Source of the DNA: Eleftheria terrae
Lineage (GTDB): Bacteria; Pseudomonadota; Gammaproteobacteria; Burkholderiales; Burkholderiaceae_C
Direction of reading: 5' to 3'
Assembly (NCBI RefSeq): GCF_030419005.1
Contig: NZ_CP106953.1
Span: 434,001 to 498,000, forward strand
DNA length: 64,000 bases
Shown here: in pieces, positions 47,537 to 56,777 of the stretch
How the letters are laid out: every line of letters starts with the position of its first letter
Numbering within the stretch: the first letter of the stretch is position 1
Notes under the pieces: model-generated
Databases searched by the model: none
What the model saw: the letters and a program-made list of their open reading frames with translations, nothing else
What the model was told of the DNA's origin: nothing
Position numbers and translations under genes: made by a program

Positions 47537-47986
47537 ATGAATACGACCGAGCCGATAGATATTCTTGATGTGATTGAAAGTATCTCGTCTACTGAGTGGA
47601 GAAAAAGAACCGGAAGGATCGTTAGCTATCTTGAGGGCCCGCAGTTCATCACGGTCGATCAGTCCCATATTCCTCCCACAGTGCACTTCCGTTTTGAGAT
47701 TGAAGATCCACGCGTAGTTGCTTTGCTGCAGGAAGCAGTGCAAAGCTATGAAGGGTTAATTCCTTGGGCGATGGTAGGAAGGCAAAGGGAATTGCTGAGC
47801 GGGACAAATTGGGTTATTTGCCCGAAGCGAATGATTGAAGTAAAAGCACTCGCCGAGCAGTCCCGAATCACGGCAGCACAGTATCTTGCCGCAACAGACC
47901 CATCGTTCGGGCCTGTCGCACACGACGATCTAATTGGGCTCACAGCTCATATTGAGCGCTTGATTGATGCCAGGAGAAGCGAGTAA
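47537..47986 (+). CDS. Contact-inhibition immunity protein for the papain-fold toxin
   Basis: 149 residues, beginning MNTTEPIDILDVIESI, 4 bases after the exoprotein stop. Small, mildly acidic, soluble, with a helical C-terminus (DLIGLTAHIERLIDARRSE). Its immediate coupling to the toxin end is the standard cdiA-cdiI arrangement. G+C falls noticeably in the toxin tip and this gene compared with the repeat region, as expected if tip and immunity gene were exchanged together by transfer. No named immunity family recognised. Confidence 0.75.
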   Translation: MNTTEPIDILDVIESISSTEWRKRTGRIVSYLEGPQFITVDQSHIPPTVHFRFEIEDPRVVALLQEAVQSYEGLIPWAMVGRQRELLSGTNWVICPKRMIEVKALAEQSRITAAQYLAATDPSFGPVAHDDLIGLTAHIERLIDARRSE

Positions 47987-48099
47987 GGCAACGGAAATTC
48001 CGGCTTGTTGGAGAAACGGGAAGGCAGTGCGACCGTATGCCATGCGTTTACATTCGAGTGCGACCGTTTTCTTGATAACGCCGAGACGTTCCGTCTAGC

Positions 48100-48251
48100 A
48101 GGCTGCTGAAATGCTGCGCTGAAGCACCTACCTCGACCCGCGAGCTGATGGAGTTTCGGTAGCTGCCGTCGCGAGGAGTGTCAGAAGGGGCGTTTCCAGG
48201 CCGGTTCGCCCCTGTGGAGGGCCGAGTTGCGCGCCTGCGCTGCTCATCTGT
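48100..48251 (-). mobile_element. IS5 copy 4, left-end remnant
   Basis: About 150 bases match the first bases of IS5 copy 1 (terminal repeat CAGGCTGCTGAAATGC onward), preceded by CTAG at 48096-48099. The match stops at 48251 shortly before an IS3 end. The remaining part of the same element is at 51330-52471 in the same orientation. Confidence 0.85.
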
Positions 48252-48264
48252 GGGATTCGCAGAC

Positions 48265-49047
48265 TGAATCGCCCGAGATTTGTGGAGGCTCCAACTCTTG
48301 AGAAGATGGAGCCATGAAGAAGTCGAACAAGTTCTCACCTGAGGTTCGCGAGCGCGCAGTGCGGATGGTGCAGGAAGCGCGCGGGGAGTACCCGTCGCTA
48401 TGGGGCGCAGTCGAATCGATCGCGCCGAAGATTGGCTGCGTGCCGCAGACGCTGCTGGTTTGGGTCAAGCAGTCAGAGGTGGAGGCCGGTACGCGCGCGG
48501 GCACAACGACCGCGGAGGCGCAGCGCGTGAGGGAGCTCGAGCGCGAGGTCAAGGAGCTGCGCCGGGCCAACGAGATCCTGAAGCTGGCCAGCGCGTTTTT
48601 CGCCCAGGCGGAGCTCGACCGCCGTACGAAGTCTTGAAGGCGTTCGTCGACGCGCATCGGAGTGACTTCGGGGTCGAGCCGATCTGCCGGGTGCTGCAGA
48701 TCGCCCCGTCGGGATACCGACGCCATGCGATGCGCCGGCGCGAGCCGGGCCGCTGCTGCGCACGCACGCAGCGCGGTGCGCAGTTGATGTCGGAGATCGA
48801 TCGGGTCTGGCAAGCCAACCGGCAGGTCTACGGTGCCGACAAGGTCTGGCGCCAGCTCGGGCGTGAAGGCATGAAGGTGGCGCGCTGCACCGTCGAGCGC
48901 CTGATGCGCAGGCTGGGTCTTCGCGGCGTGATTCGAGGCAAGCGCGTTCGCACCACGGCGGCCGATGCCAAGGCGCCGTGCCCGTTCGACAAGGTCAACA
49001 GGGTGTTCCGGGCGGACCGGCCCAACCAGCTGTGGGTGAGCGACTTC
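48265..49047 (+). mobile_element. 1318-bp IS3-family element, truncated copy
   Basis: Left end TGAATCGCCCGAGATTTG at 48265; sequence follows the complete copies until the orfB block WVSDF at 49047, where another IS3-type element begins. The right 40 percent is missing. Confidence 0.88.
48314..48637 (+). CDS. IS3-family transposase OrfA (truncated element)
   Basis: 107 residues, complete, nearly identical to the copy at 13352 (LLVWVKQSE instead of [15 protein letters not shown] instead of AQRLRE). Not functional alone. Confidence 0.88.
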   Translation: MKKSNKFSPEVRERAVRMVQEARGEYPSLWGAVESIAPKIGCVPQTLLVWVKQSEVEAGTRAGTTTAEAQRVRELEREVKELRRANEILKLASAFFAQAELDRRTKS

Positions 49048-49068
49048 GTAAGCTCCCCCTGTGAGTAG
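48634..49068 (+). pseudogene. IS3-family transposase OrfB, 3' truncated
   Basis: Follows the intact copies to [10 protein letters not shown], the first catalytic Asp, then enters foreign IS sequence and stops after VSSPCE. It lacks the second Asp and the Glu. Confidence 0.85.
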
Positions 49069-49955
49069 ACAACCGATTTCTGGAGAATGCGGCCTCATAG
49101 GAAGGAAGAGGCCGAATGAGGAAGAGCAAGTTCAGCGAGAGCCAGATCGTGGCGATCTTGAAGGAAGGGGAAGCCGGAATGCTGGTGGCCGAGGTGTGCC
49201 GCAAGCACGGCATCAGCGCGGCGACGTACTACGCGTGGAAGAGCAAGTACGCTGGGGCCACGGTATCGGACCTGACGCGCATGCGCGAACTCGAAGCCGA
49301 GAACGCGCGGCTGAAGCGCATGTACGCGGACCTGGCGTTGGAGAACGCGGCCATCAAGGACGTGCTGTCAAAAAAGTTCTGACGCCGTCCGCGAAGCGGC
49401 AGGTGGTGCAGGTCATGGTGACCGAGCATCGCTTGTCGATTGCGCGAGCCTGCACGGCTGCAGGCTTGTCGCGGGCGGCGTACTACAAGACGCCGGTACT
49501 ACCCCAGGAGAAGGATGCCGAGGTCATCGACGCGCTCAACGGCGTGGTGGAGAAGAACGGCCGCTGGGGGTTCTGGAAGTGCTTCGACCGGCTGCGCCTG
49601 GATGGCCGGCCATGGAACCACAAGCGGGTCTGGCGCGTGTACTGCGAGCTGGGGCTGAACATCCCGCGGCGCACGAGAAAACGCATCCCCAAACGAGTTC
49701 CGGTCCCGCTGGCGGCCACCGGCTTTGTCAACGACGGCTGGGCGCTGGACTTCATGCACGACGTGCTGTACGACGGACGGCGGTTCCGCACGCTCAACGT
49801 GATCGACGAGGCCAACCGCGAAGCGCTGGCCATCGAGGTGTCGCAGTCCATCCCTTCGACGCTGCTGATCAGGACGCTGGATCGGTTGATCGAGTGGTAC
49901 GGACCGCCGAAGTCAATCCGCATGGACAACGGCCCGGAGATGACCAGCCATGACG
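49048..49955 (+). mobile_element. Different IS3-family element, 3' truncated
   Basis: Starts inside the previous IS3 orfB with GTAAGCTCCCCCTGTGAGTA; carries a complete orfA and an orfB that ends at an IS256 terminus. The right end is missing. Confidence 0.8.
49116..49382 (+). CDS. IS3-family transposase OrfA
   Basis: 88 residues beginning MRKSKFSESQIVAILKEGEA with the HTH VCRKHGISAATYYAWKSKY and a short coil. The end carries the slippery run AAAAAAG at 49370-49376, the classical signal for the -1 frameshift that makes the OrfAB transposase. Confidence 0.88.
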   Translation: MRKSKFSESQIVAILKEGEAGMLVAEVCRKHGISAATYYAWKSKYAGATVSDLTRMRELEAENARLKRMYADLALENAAIKDVLSKKF

Positions 49956-49987
49956 AGCCTGTCAGGATTTTTGTGTTTGAGGCATAG
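49367..49987 (+). pseudogene. IS3-family transposase OrfB, 3' truncated
   Basis: Begins after the frameshift with VKKVLTPSAKRQVVQVMV; has the HTH_21-like region, first Asp in WALDFMHDVLYDGRRF and second Asp in RMDNGPEMTS at about 49950. It then runs into IS256 DNA (HDEPVRIFVFEA) and stops, so the catalytic Glu is lost. Confidence 0.85.
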
Positions 49988-51329
49988 CATGTCGAAGAGG
50001 AACATCTATGCCAAGCAAGAAGAAGCCGCCGGCGGCGGCGCTGCCGACGATCCCGAAGGAGCTCGTGGACCAGTTCGTCAAGGGCCCGATGAGTGCCGAG
50101 GCGGTTCAGGCCGCCTCAATGGCGTTCAAGAAGGCTTTGATCGAGCGCGCGCTGGGCGCGGAGCTGTCGCACCACTTGGGCTACCCGCCTGGGGCTGCGA
50201 AGCCCGAAGACGCCGGCAACCAGCGCAACGGCGCCAGCGCCAAGACCGTGCAGACCGAGGATGGGCCGCTGCGCATCGAGGTGCCGCGCGACCGCGAAGG
50301 CAGCTTCGAGCCGGTTCTGATCCCCAAGCACGAGCGCCGCTTCACCGGCTTTGACGACAAGATCGTCGCAATGTACGCCCGTGGCATGACGGTGCGTGAG
50401 ATCCAGGGGTTCCTTGCTGAGCAATACGGCACCGAGGTGTCACCGGAGTTCATCAGCTCGGTCACCGACGCCGTCATGTCAGAGGTCACCGCTTGGCAGA
50501 GCCCGCCGCTGGAGCCGATGTACCCGGTGGTGTTTTTCGACGCCCTACGGGTCAAGATCCGAGAGGATGCGGTGGTGCGCAACAAGGCCATCTACCTCGC
50601 GCTTGGGGTGCTGCCCGACGGCAGCCGCGACATCCTGGGGTTATGGATCGAGGGAACCGAGGGCGCCAAGTTCTGGCTCAAGGTCTTCAACGATCTGAAG
50701 ACCCGCGGGGTGGGCGACATCCTGATCGCCGTCACTGACGCGCTCAAGGGCATTGGCGAGGCCTTGGGGGCGGTGTTCCCCGCGACCACGCTGCAGACCT
50801 GCATCGTGCACCTGATCCGCAACAGCCTGGACTTCGCCAGCTGGAAGGACCGCAAACAGCTGGCCGCTGCGCTCAAGCCCATCTACACCGCCGTCAGTGC
50901 TGAAGCGGCGGCGCACGAACTGGATGCCTTTGAAGCTGGGCCGTGGGGCACGAAGTTCCCGACGGTGGTCGCCGCCTGGCGTCGCAACTGGGACCGAGTG
51001 ATTCCCTTCTTTGCCTTTGCACCAGCGGTGCGCCGGGTTATCTACACCACCAACGCCATAGAGAGCGTTCACGCCCGACTGCGCAAGATCATCAAGACGC
51101 GCGGGCATTTCCCCAGCGACGATGCCGCCACCAAACTGATCTGGCTGGCGCTGCGCAACATCACTGCCGATTGGGGACGCGCTGCCAAGGAATGGCGCGA
51201 GGCCATGAACCAGTTCGCGATCGCCTACGGCGACCGCTTCATCAAGACCGCCGCTTAAGATGCGGCTCGGGTTCGCTCACTTTGCTGAGCAGCCTTCAGC
51301 GCCTCACACACAAAAAATCGGACAGGCCC
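49956..51329 (+). mobile_element. IS256-family element, complete
   Basis: Inverted ends: GCCTGTCAGGATTTTTGTGT on the left and, on the opposite strand of the right, GGCCTGTCCGATTTTTTGTG. One intact transposase gene. No 8-9 bp target duplication: the left flank is an IS3 orfB and the right flank is IS5 DNA, pointing to adjacent deletion or recombination after insertion. Confidence 0.85.
50008..51258 (+). CDS. IS256-family (mutator-type) transposase
   Basis: 416 residues, full length. DDE blocks: Asp in PVVFFDALRVKIRED, Asp in ILIAVTDALKGIGEAL, Glu in YTTNAIESVHARLRK; the C/H-containing LQTCIVHLIRNSLDF helix typical of the family lies between. Probably active. Confidence 0.93.
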   Translation: MPSKKKPPAAALPTIPKELVDQFVKGPMSAEAVQAASMAFKKALIERALGAELSHHLGYPPGAAKPEDAGNQRNGASAKTVQTEDGPLRIEVPRDREGSFEPVLIPKHERRFTGFDDKIVAMYARGMTVREIQGFLAEQYGTEVSPEFISSVTDAVMSEVTAWQSPPLEPMYPVVFFDALRVKIREDAVVRNKAIYLALGVLPDGSRDILGLWIEGTEGAKFWLKVFNDLKTRGVGDILIAVTDALKGIGEALGAVFPATTLQTCIVHLIRNSLDFASWKDRKQLAAALKPIYTAVSAEAAAHELDAFEAGPWGTKFPTVVAAWRRNWDRVIPFFAFAPAVRRVIYTTNAIESVHARLRKIIKTRGHFPSDDAATKLIWLALRNITADWGRAAKEWREAMNQFAIAYGDRFIKTAA

Positions 51330-52389
51330 TGTTCAGCACGAACAACTGGTCCACCTTCTTGAGTCCGCGCACCATCAGCTGCCGGATCGAGCCGATGGTC
51401 TTGGCCCACCCGAAGGCCTGCTCGATGCGCTTGCGGCATTGCATCGACAACGCGTACCCGTCGGTCTGGGCGATCTCATCGGGCACCGCCGAGCGACGCC
51501 CAGACTTGTTCTGCGCCACATGAGGCTCGACCTTGAGCTGCTGCAACTCGGCGATGAACTGCGCCGCGTCGTAGCCCTTGTCTGCACCCAGCGTGATCTC
51601 CGCCTCGGGGTTGACCTGCCGGGCATCGTTGATCATGGCCCGGGCCGCCGCCCGCTCGGCATAGCCGTCTGCCTGAGTGACCACGGCATTGACGATCAGG
51701 CCGTGCCGGTTGTCCATCAGCGTGTGGCCCATGAAGCGCATCTCGCTGGCAGTCTTGCCCTTGCGATACAGGCGGCTGTCTGGATCGGTCTTCGATTCGT
51801 GCGTGTCGTTGCTGCGCGGCTGGCCCCGGAAGTCGCTGCCATCGTTGCTGCTGCCACCGCCCGCGTCGTCGTCACCGGCCTTCTTGGGCACAAAGCTCTT
51901 GTGGCTGGCCCACGCCTGGATCAGCGTGCCGTCCACACTGAAGTGTTCCTTGGACAGCCAGTTCTTGCGCTCGGCTTGCGCCAGCACTTCGTTGAAGAAC
52001 GCGACCACCGCATCGTGCTCGATCAAGCGCTGTCGGTTCTTGCTGAATACCGTGGGCACCCACACGTTGTCGTCCATCGATAGGCCGATGAACCAGCGAA
52101 ACAGCAAGTTGTATTGCACTTGCTCCATCAGCAGTCGCTCCGAGCGCACCGAGTACAGCACCTGCAGCAACATCGCCCGTAGCAGCTTCTGCGGGGCGAT
52201 GCTCGGACGCCCGCCCTTGGCGGCGTCCTCATACATGTCGGCGAACATGTCCTCAAGCTCGCTCAGCGCGTCGTTGACCATCGCGCGTATCGCCCGCAGC
52301 GGATGCGTGGCCGGCACGAAGTCGTCCAGCTTCTTGACGCTGAACAGGCTCTCGGTGAAGGTGTCGGGACCGCGCATAGGTGGCAACAA
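51304..52389 (-). pseudogene. IS5-family transposase, 3' end replaced
   Basis: Matches the intact copies through VDQLFVLN, then continues for six codons into the IS256 terminus (RACPIFCV) and stops. The last roughly 20 residues are missing but all DDE residues remain; one Asp in the DDDD run is deleted (KKAGDDDAGGG). Activity uncertain. Confidence 0.85.
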
Positions 52390-52471
52390 GATTCAGGTTC
52401 GGGTGCTGGGTGACACTGTGCCGCATCTCCGCCAGGATGCGCTGCCGACGGCGAGGTATTTCAGCAGCCTG
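51330..52471 (-). mobile_element. IS5 copy 4, main part (right side)
   Basis: Begins 210 bases into the element, at GTTCAGCACGAACAAC, and runs to the intact right end; CTAG at 52472-52475 matches the CTAG at 48096-48099. Together with 48100-48251 it is one IS5 copy split by about 3 kb of other IS DNA, with some 60 bases lost. Confidence 0.85.
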
Positions 52472-52569
52472 CTAGACGCCACGTCACGCGCAAGCTCATC
52501 GACCTCGTACCACTCAACATGGCAATAGTCCCGCAGCACGCGGCCAGATTGAAGTTCCAGTAGGTTCAC
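52472..52569 (-). pseudogene. 5' fragment of an unknown gene cut by the IS nest
   Basis: Starts at GTG 52569 with GGAGG 6 bases upstream and reads VNLLELQSGRVLRDYCHVEW, then YEVDELARDVAS before meeting CTAG. Across the IS nest the frame would continue into 48095 and below, but that part does not look coding. Family not recognised. Confidence 0.4.
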
Positions 52570-52643
52570 TTGTTTCCTCCAGCGTGTCCCCGATCTTGGA
52601 GCAGATCAGCGTCAGGCTGGAAGCGGTCCTTTTTGGACTGTCG

Positions 52644-53000
52644 TTACGCCGTCCGATAGCTGAAGACGGGAAGACCAATCAAAAGCTCCAACTCTTCCAG
52701 TTCCTTTTTACCTACTCTCCGAGGCGGCTGTCCGCATTCAACATCACCCAGTTCCGCCCGCTCGATGAGCTGCAGGATAAGCTGTCGTAGCTCTTCTGAG
52801 CTTCGAGCCTTCGGCGTAAGGGTGTTCTGCGATACATCGATGACTCCACCTTCGTCGTCGAGCGTCATCATCCTTACGGCGTACGAGTGCTCGGGCGCAT
52901 CACTCTCCGATCTGCACACCGCAGGTATGACATTGCTGCGCGCCCGCAGCATCTTCAGAAGGGCGTCTTGCCGCAACTGTCTTTCCGTCTTGGGTCGCAT
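52644..53000 (-). CDS. Hypothetical protein, about 118 aa
   Basis: From the ATG at 53000 (frame open to 53132): MRPKTERQLRQDALLKMLRA, then a beta-rich middle (HSYAVRMMTLDDEGGVIDVS) and a helical acidic C-terminus with KKELEELELLIGLPVF. It looks like a compact soluble protein; no family recognised and no partner gene adjacent. The ribosome site is weak. Confidence 0.5.
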   Translation of the reverse strand: MRPKTERQLRQDALLKMLRARSNVIPAVCRSESDAPEHSYAVRMMTLDDEGGVIDVSQNTLTPKARSSEELRQLILQLIERAELGDVECGQPPRRVGKKELEELELLIGLPVFSYRTA

Positions 53001-53345
53001 GCCCGCAAGGCTACAAGAAGATATCAAAGGCATCCAGTAGCGCATTTCCGAGGTCCGCTCACGCTGCAAAGCCGACGTCGCCCTGGGACGGAAAGCAGTC
53101 ATTGTGCCGGCGTGGAGGGTAGGTCCGGTCAAGGCGCCCCGGCCGTACGCTCACCTTAAGAGGAAGGTTCGCCATAGCCCTCTTCTCCTCCACCAGAACA
53201 TCACGCCCAACCGCTCTCGGTTGGGCGTTTTCGTTTGGGCGTTTCCCGCGCCGGTGCGGGGTTCCGGCCGGTTTGCGAAGGTCGATGCCCTGTCCTTCGC
53301 CGCCCGTTAGAGGCCGAGTTCGACTCTCTTTTGCCCCTCTTTCTC
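53001..53345. other. Intergenic stretch with tRNA-like remnant and terminator
   Basis: No protein gene. 53114-53195 resembles a decayed class II tRNA (GGTCAAGGCGCC D-arm, GGTTCG, CCACCA end) followed by the terminator at 53204. Confidence 0.4.
53204..53236 (+). terminator. Rho-independent terminator
   Basis: CGCCCAACCG/CGGTTGGGCG 10-bp stem, CTCT loop, then TTTTCGTTT. It lies 8 bases after a CCACCA, as terminators often do behind tRNA genes; there is no protein gene directly upstream on this strand. Confidence 0.75.
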
Positions 53346-53590
53346 TAAAAATCTTAAGCTACTTTCTCGATTCGACCTTCGCAGAAGTCGTTCCGGATCA
53401 AGCACTTACGCGTGTGTCGAAGAGAGCGGTTGCGCAACGCGCTGGTGGAGCAGAGACAGAACACTGGAGAGCCCGCTATCACCAATCGCCTGGCTGCCAG
53501 TCGCGACTGTCGCATCTCGACCCGTTGCGGCCTTTCGATGAACTTCGGCCGATACCCGCTGAGCAGCGAAAGCGGACCTTCCGGTCCATA
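53346..53590. repeat. Dispersed 250-bp non-coding repeat, copy 1
   Basis: Shares with 59811-60060 an identical block running TCTTAAGCTACTTTCTCGAT into TCGACCTTCGCAGAAGTCGT, then GTGTCGAAGAGA, and later CCCGTTGCGGCC, TTCGATGAACTTCGGCCGAT and TGAGCAGCG. The middle differs in length. No reading frame is conserved, so it is a non-coding repeat or an eroded element. Confidence 0.7.
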
Positions 53591-53592
53591 CG

Positions 53593-53736
53593 ATGCCGCG
53601 TACATTTATCCTCGCAATGGACGCGATGATTGCCCGCCACGCCATCGCGGCAGGCGCAGTCTTCATCACCAATAACTGTCGCCACTTCGGCCGTGTGGCA
53701 GCACTGGACATCGAGAACTGGACGCACAGCCACTGA
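53593..53736 (+). pseudogene. VapC-type PIN toxin, C-terminal fragment
   Basis: 48 codons: MDAMIARHAIAAGAVFITNN, then CRHFGRVAALDIENWTHSH. This is the end of a VapC PIN nuclease (the usual D-xxIAAHAxxxGaxxvTNnxxhFxrvxgLxxeNW). The N-terminal catalytic half and the VapB antitoxin are absent; repeat copy 1 lies where they would be. Confidence 0.7.
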
Positions 53737-53837
53737 GGTGTGCGCAGAGGCCTTCAAGACGGTATCTGACCTCCAAGGGCGCCCGCGATTCGGCTACAGT
53801 CTCCCCCCTTACAACACAGCATTGCAAGGGAGTGTAG

Positions 53838-55376
53838 ATGGGAAAAAGGTGCTCAGCCCTTGTCGTGGCTGCGACCGTGGTGGTCAGCGCTTGTGGCGGA
53901 GGCGGAGGCGAAGGTGATGAGTCAGACCGGTTGCGTGATGGCCTGGGCCAATACGGACACGCTCCCGGCACGGTGGTGATCGGCACGGACAGTCCGCCCA
54001 ACGTCGATGGCAAGTTCTCCTTCTCTTTCTCCGACGTGACCCTCATGGACGACGGCCGGGCGCTGGCAGTCTGGAGGAAAAAGCTCGACACGCAGGCCCA
54101 TGCCATCACGGTGTGGAATATGTCGGATGCCCCTGGCCGATGGGGTACCGAGCGGCCGCTGCCGCAAGCGGACAGCCCGAGCACCGCCTATGGCTACAAG
54201 CTGCAAGTGAACGCCGCCGGCAACGCGCTGCTCACCTGGGCAACGGATAACGGCCCTGATCCCCGGCCACCCCACCTCAAGCCCGGTCCGAAATCCGTTC
54301 GCTTTCTTTCCTCTGGCGCGTGGGAGCCGACCGTCTACGAGCTAGGCACGGGCGAGATCAAGGGCGTTTGGGAGACATCAGTCAGCGCTGACGTCACCCT
54401 GCTGGAGAACCAGTCCTTCGTATTCAGTGCATATACCGAGAGGACCCCGACGCAGCCCCAGCACTTCGTCGTGGTGCAACAGCCGCATGCCGGTGCCCAG
54501 GAAGTCACCTTCGATACCCGGCCGGACGACGCGGCGCGCTTCGCCTACTTCGCTGCCAATCGCGACGGGACGGGACGATTCTTCTGGATTACAGGGGCAA
54601 AGCAAGAGCCTCAAGGCGTGGATCTTCGCGCAGCCGTCGTCTCTCCCGTCAGTGGGCAGGCCACACCCGTCACGCTGGCCACCTATCACGGCAACCTGTG
54701 CATGCTCGGTTCTTCCTGGAATACCTCGCCCTTGCTTGCCGCGACCTCACCGACGAACTACGCGGTGGCAACGATGGTGGCCGGTGACGACGAGCGGGGT
54801 GGTTGCGATCAGCACAGCCTGGAGCTCTTCATTCTGGACACCACCGGCAACGGGATGCGCAGCAATCGCGTGCGGGTCAACGCCCCAGGTACGCAGGTCG
54901 GCATACCTGCCCTCGCGATGGACTCTCAAGGCAACGCCCTGGCGATGTGGGTGGAGCAACCGATCATGGCCGCGCACTGGCAACTGAAATGGTCGGCCTC
55001 CCGCAAGGGCACTCCTTGGTCCACGCCGCAGGCGGCGATTGGCAACCTGGCCGATCTGGGCGGCATGGGGGTCGGATACCGGATCCGCATGGCCATGAAC
55101 GACCAAGGTCAAGCCGTGGCAACGGCGCAAATCAACAAAAGAATGGACGGCCCGTACGACCCGCACAAACCGATCCTGGCCTACGCACGGTTCGACTTCG
55201 TGAACGGTTGGACTCCCTGGAAGCTGGTCGCAGACAAGCCCCGGCTGATGTCGGAGCATGTGGCGATCAATCGTCGCGGCGAGGCCATCCTCGTCTACAG
55301 TGCCCAGGTATTCCCGCGCTGGGGGCCGGCTCCGCCATCGGACCCCACCAACAAGATCTATGCCTATCGGTTCTGA
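53838..55376 (+). CDS. Hypothetical exported lipoprotein
   Basis: 512 residues. AGGGAG lies 6 bases before the ATG. Lipoprotein signal MGKRCSALVVAATVVVSAC (Cys 19) followed by a Gly/Glu linker. The body consists of beta-rich repeating units with DGRALAVWRKK, AAGNALLTWATDN, DSQGNALAMWVEQ, NDQGQAVATAQINK and NRRGEAILVYSAQ: a degenerate blade-like repeat (G-x-A-x-x-x-W), suggesting a beta-propeller. Function unknown. It ends 38 bases before an IS5 insertion, so its 3' end is intact. Confidence 0.82.
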   Translation: MGKRCSALVVAATVVVSACGGGGGEGDESDRLRDGLGQYGHAPGTVVIGTDSPPNVDGKFSFSFSDVTLMDDGRALAVWRKKLDTQAHAITVWNMSDAPGRWGTERPLPQADSPSTAYGYKLQVNAAGNALLTWATDNGPDPRPPHLKPGPKSVRFLSSGAWEPTVYELGTGEIKGVWETSVSADVTLLENQSFVFSAYTERTPTQPQHFVVVQQPHAGAQEVTFDTRPDDAARFAYFAANRDGTGRFFWITGAKQEPQGVDLRAAVVSPVSGQATPVTLATYHGNLCMLGSSWNTSPLLAATSPTNYAVATMVAGDDERGGCDQHSLELFILDTTGNGMRSNRVRVNAPGTQVGIPALAMDSQGNALAMWVEQPIMAAHWQLKWSASRKGTPWSTPQAAIGNLADLGGMGVGYRIRMAMNDQGQAVATAQINKRMDGPYDPHKPILAYARFDFVNGWTPWKLVADKPRLMSEHVAINRRGEAILVYSAQVFPRWGPAPPSDPTNKIYAYRF

Positions 55377-55418
55377 AGCAGGTCTTCTCGGCCCACAAGG
55401 CGCTCGGCCTCCCACTAG

Positions 55419-56773
55419 CAGGCTGCTGAAATACCTCGCCGTCGGCAGCGCATCCTGGCGGAGATGCGGCACAGTGTCACCCAGCACCCGAACCTGAATC
55501 TTGTTGTCACCTATGCGCGGTCCCGACACCTTCACCGAGAGCCTGTTCAGCGTCAAGAAGCTGGACGACTTCGTGCCGGCCACGCATCCGCTGCGAGCGA
55601 TACGCGCGATGGTCAACGACGCGTTGATCGAGCTTGAAGACATGTTCGCCGACATGTATGAGGACGCCGCCAAGGGCGGGCGTCCGAGCATCGCCCCGCA
55701 GAAGCTGCTACGGGCGATGTTGCTGCAGGTGCTGTACTCGGTGCGCTCGGAGCGACTGCTGATGGAGCAAGTGCAATACAACTTGCTGTTTCGCTGGTTC
55801 ATCGGCCTATCGATGGACGACAACGTGTGGGTGCCCACGGTATTCAGCAAGAACCGACAGCGCTTGATCGAGCACGATGCGGTGGTCGCGTTCTTCAACG
55901 AAGTGCTGGCGCAAGCCGAGCGCAAGAACTGGCTGTCCAAGGAACACTTCAGTGTGGACGGCACGCTGATCCAGGCGTGGGCCAGCCACAAGAGCATTGT
56001 GCCCAAGAAGGCCGGCGACGACGACGACGCGGGCGGTGGCAGCAGCAACGATGGCAGCGACTTCCGGGGCCAGCCGCGCAGCAACGACACGCACGAATCG
56101 AAGACCGATCCAGACAGCCGCCTGTATCGCAAGGGCAAGACTGCCAGCGAGATGCGCTTCATGGGCCACACGCTGATGGACAACCGGCACGGCCTGATCG
56201 TCAATGCCGTGGTCACTCAGGCAGACGGCTATGCCGAGCGGGCGGCGGCCCGGGCCATGATCAACGATGCCCGGCAGGTCAACCCCGAGGCAGAGATCAC
56301 GCTGGGTGCAGACAAGGGCTACGACGCGGCGCAGTTCATCGCCGAGTTGCAGCAGCTCAAGGTCGAGCCTCATGTGGCGCAGAACAAGTCGGGGCGTCGC
56401 TCGGCGGTGCCCGATGAGATCGCCCAGACCGACGGGTACGCGTTGTCGATGCAATGCCGCAAGCGCATCGAGCAGGCCTTCGGGTGGGCCAAGACCATCG
56501 GCTCGATCCGGCAGGTGATGGTGCGCGGACTCAAGAAGGTGGACCAGTTGTTCGTGCTGAACATGGCGGCCTACAACTTGGTGCGCATGCGCTCGCTGGG
56601 ACAGGTCCGTCTGCAAGGCGCCAGATGAGCAGCGCAGGTGCGCAACTCGGCCCTCCACAGGGGCGAACCGGCCTGGAAATGGCCCTTCTGACACTCCTTG
56701 CGACGGCAGCTACCGAAACTCCATCAGCTCGCGGGTCGAGGTAGGTGCTTCAGCGCAGAATTTCAGCAGCCTG
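55419..56773 (+). mobile_element. 1355-bp IS5-family element, copy 5
   Basis: CTAG duplications at 55415-55418 and 56774-56777. The right terminal repeat has one mismatch (GAATTTCAGCAG instead of GTATTTCAGCAG). Same subfamily as copy 3. Confidence 0.93.
55501..56628 (+). CDS. IS5-family transposase (copy 5)
   Basis: 375 residues, full length with all DDE blocks, SIVPKK subfamily. Confidence 0.92.
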   Translation: MLSPMRGPDTFTESLFSVKKLDDFVPATHPLRAIRAMVNDALIELEDMFADMYEDAAKGGRPSIAPQKLLRAMLLQVLYSVRSERLLMEQVQYNLLFRWFIGLSMDDNVWVPTVFSKNRQRLIEHDAVVAFFNEVLAQAERKNWLSKEHFSVDGTLIQAWASHKSIVPKKAGDDDDAGGGSSNDGSDFRGQPRSNDTHESKTDPDSRLYRKGKTASEMRFMGHTLMDNRHGLIVNAVVTQADGYAERAAARAMINDARQVNPEAEITLGADKGYDAAQFIAELQQLKVEPHVAQNKSGRRSAVPDEIAQTDGYALSMQCRKRIEQAFGWAKTIGSIRQVMVRGLKKVDQLFVLNMAAYNLVRMRSLGQVRLQGAR

Positions 56774-56777
56774 CTAG

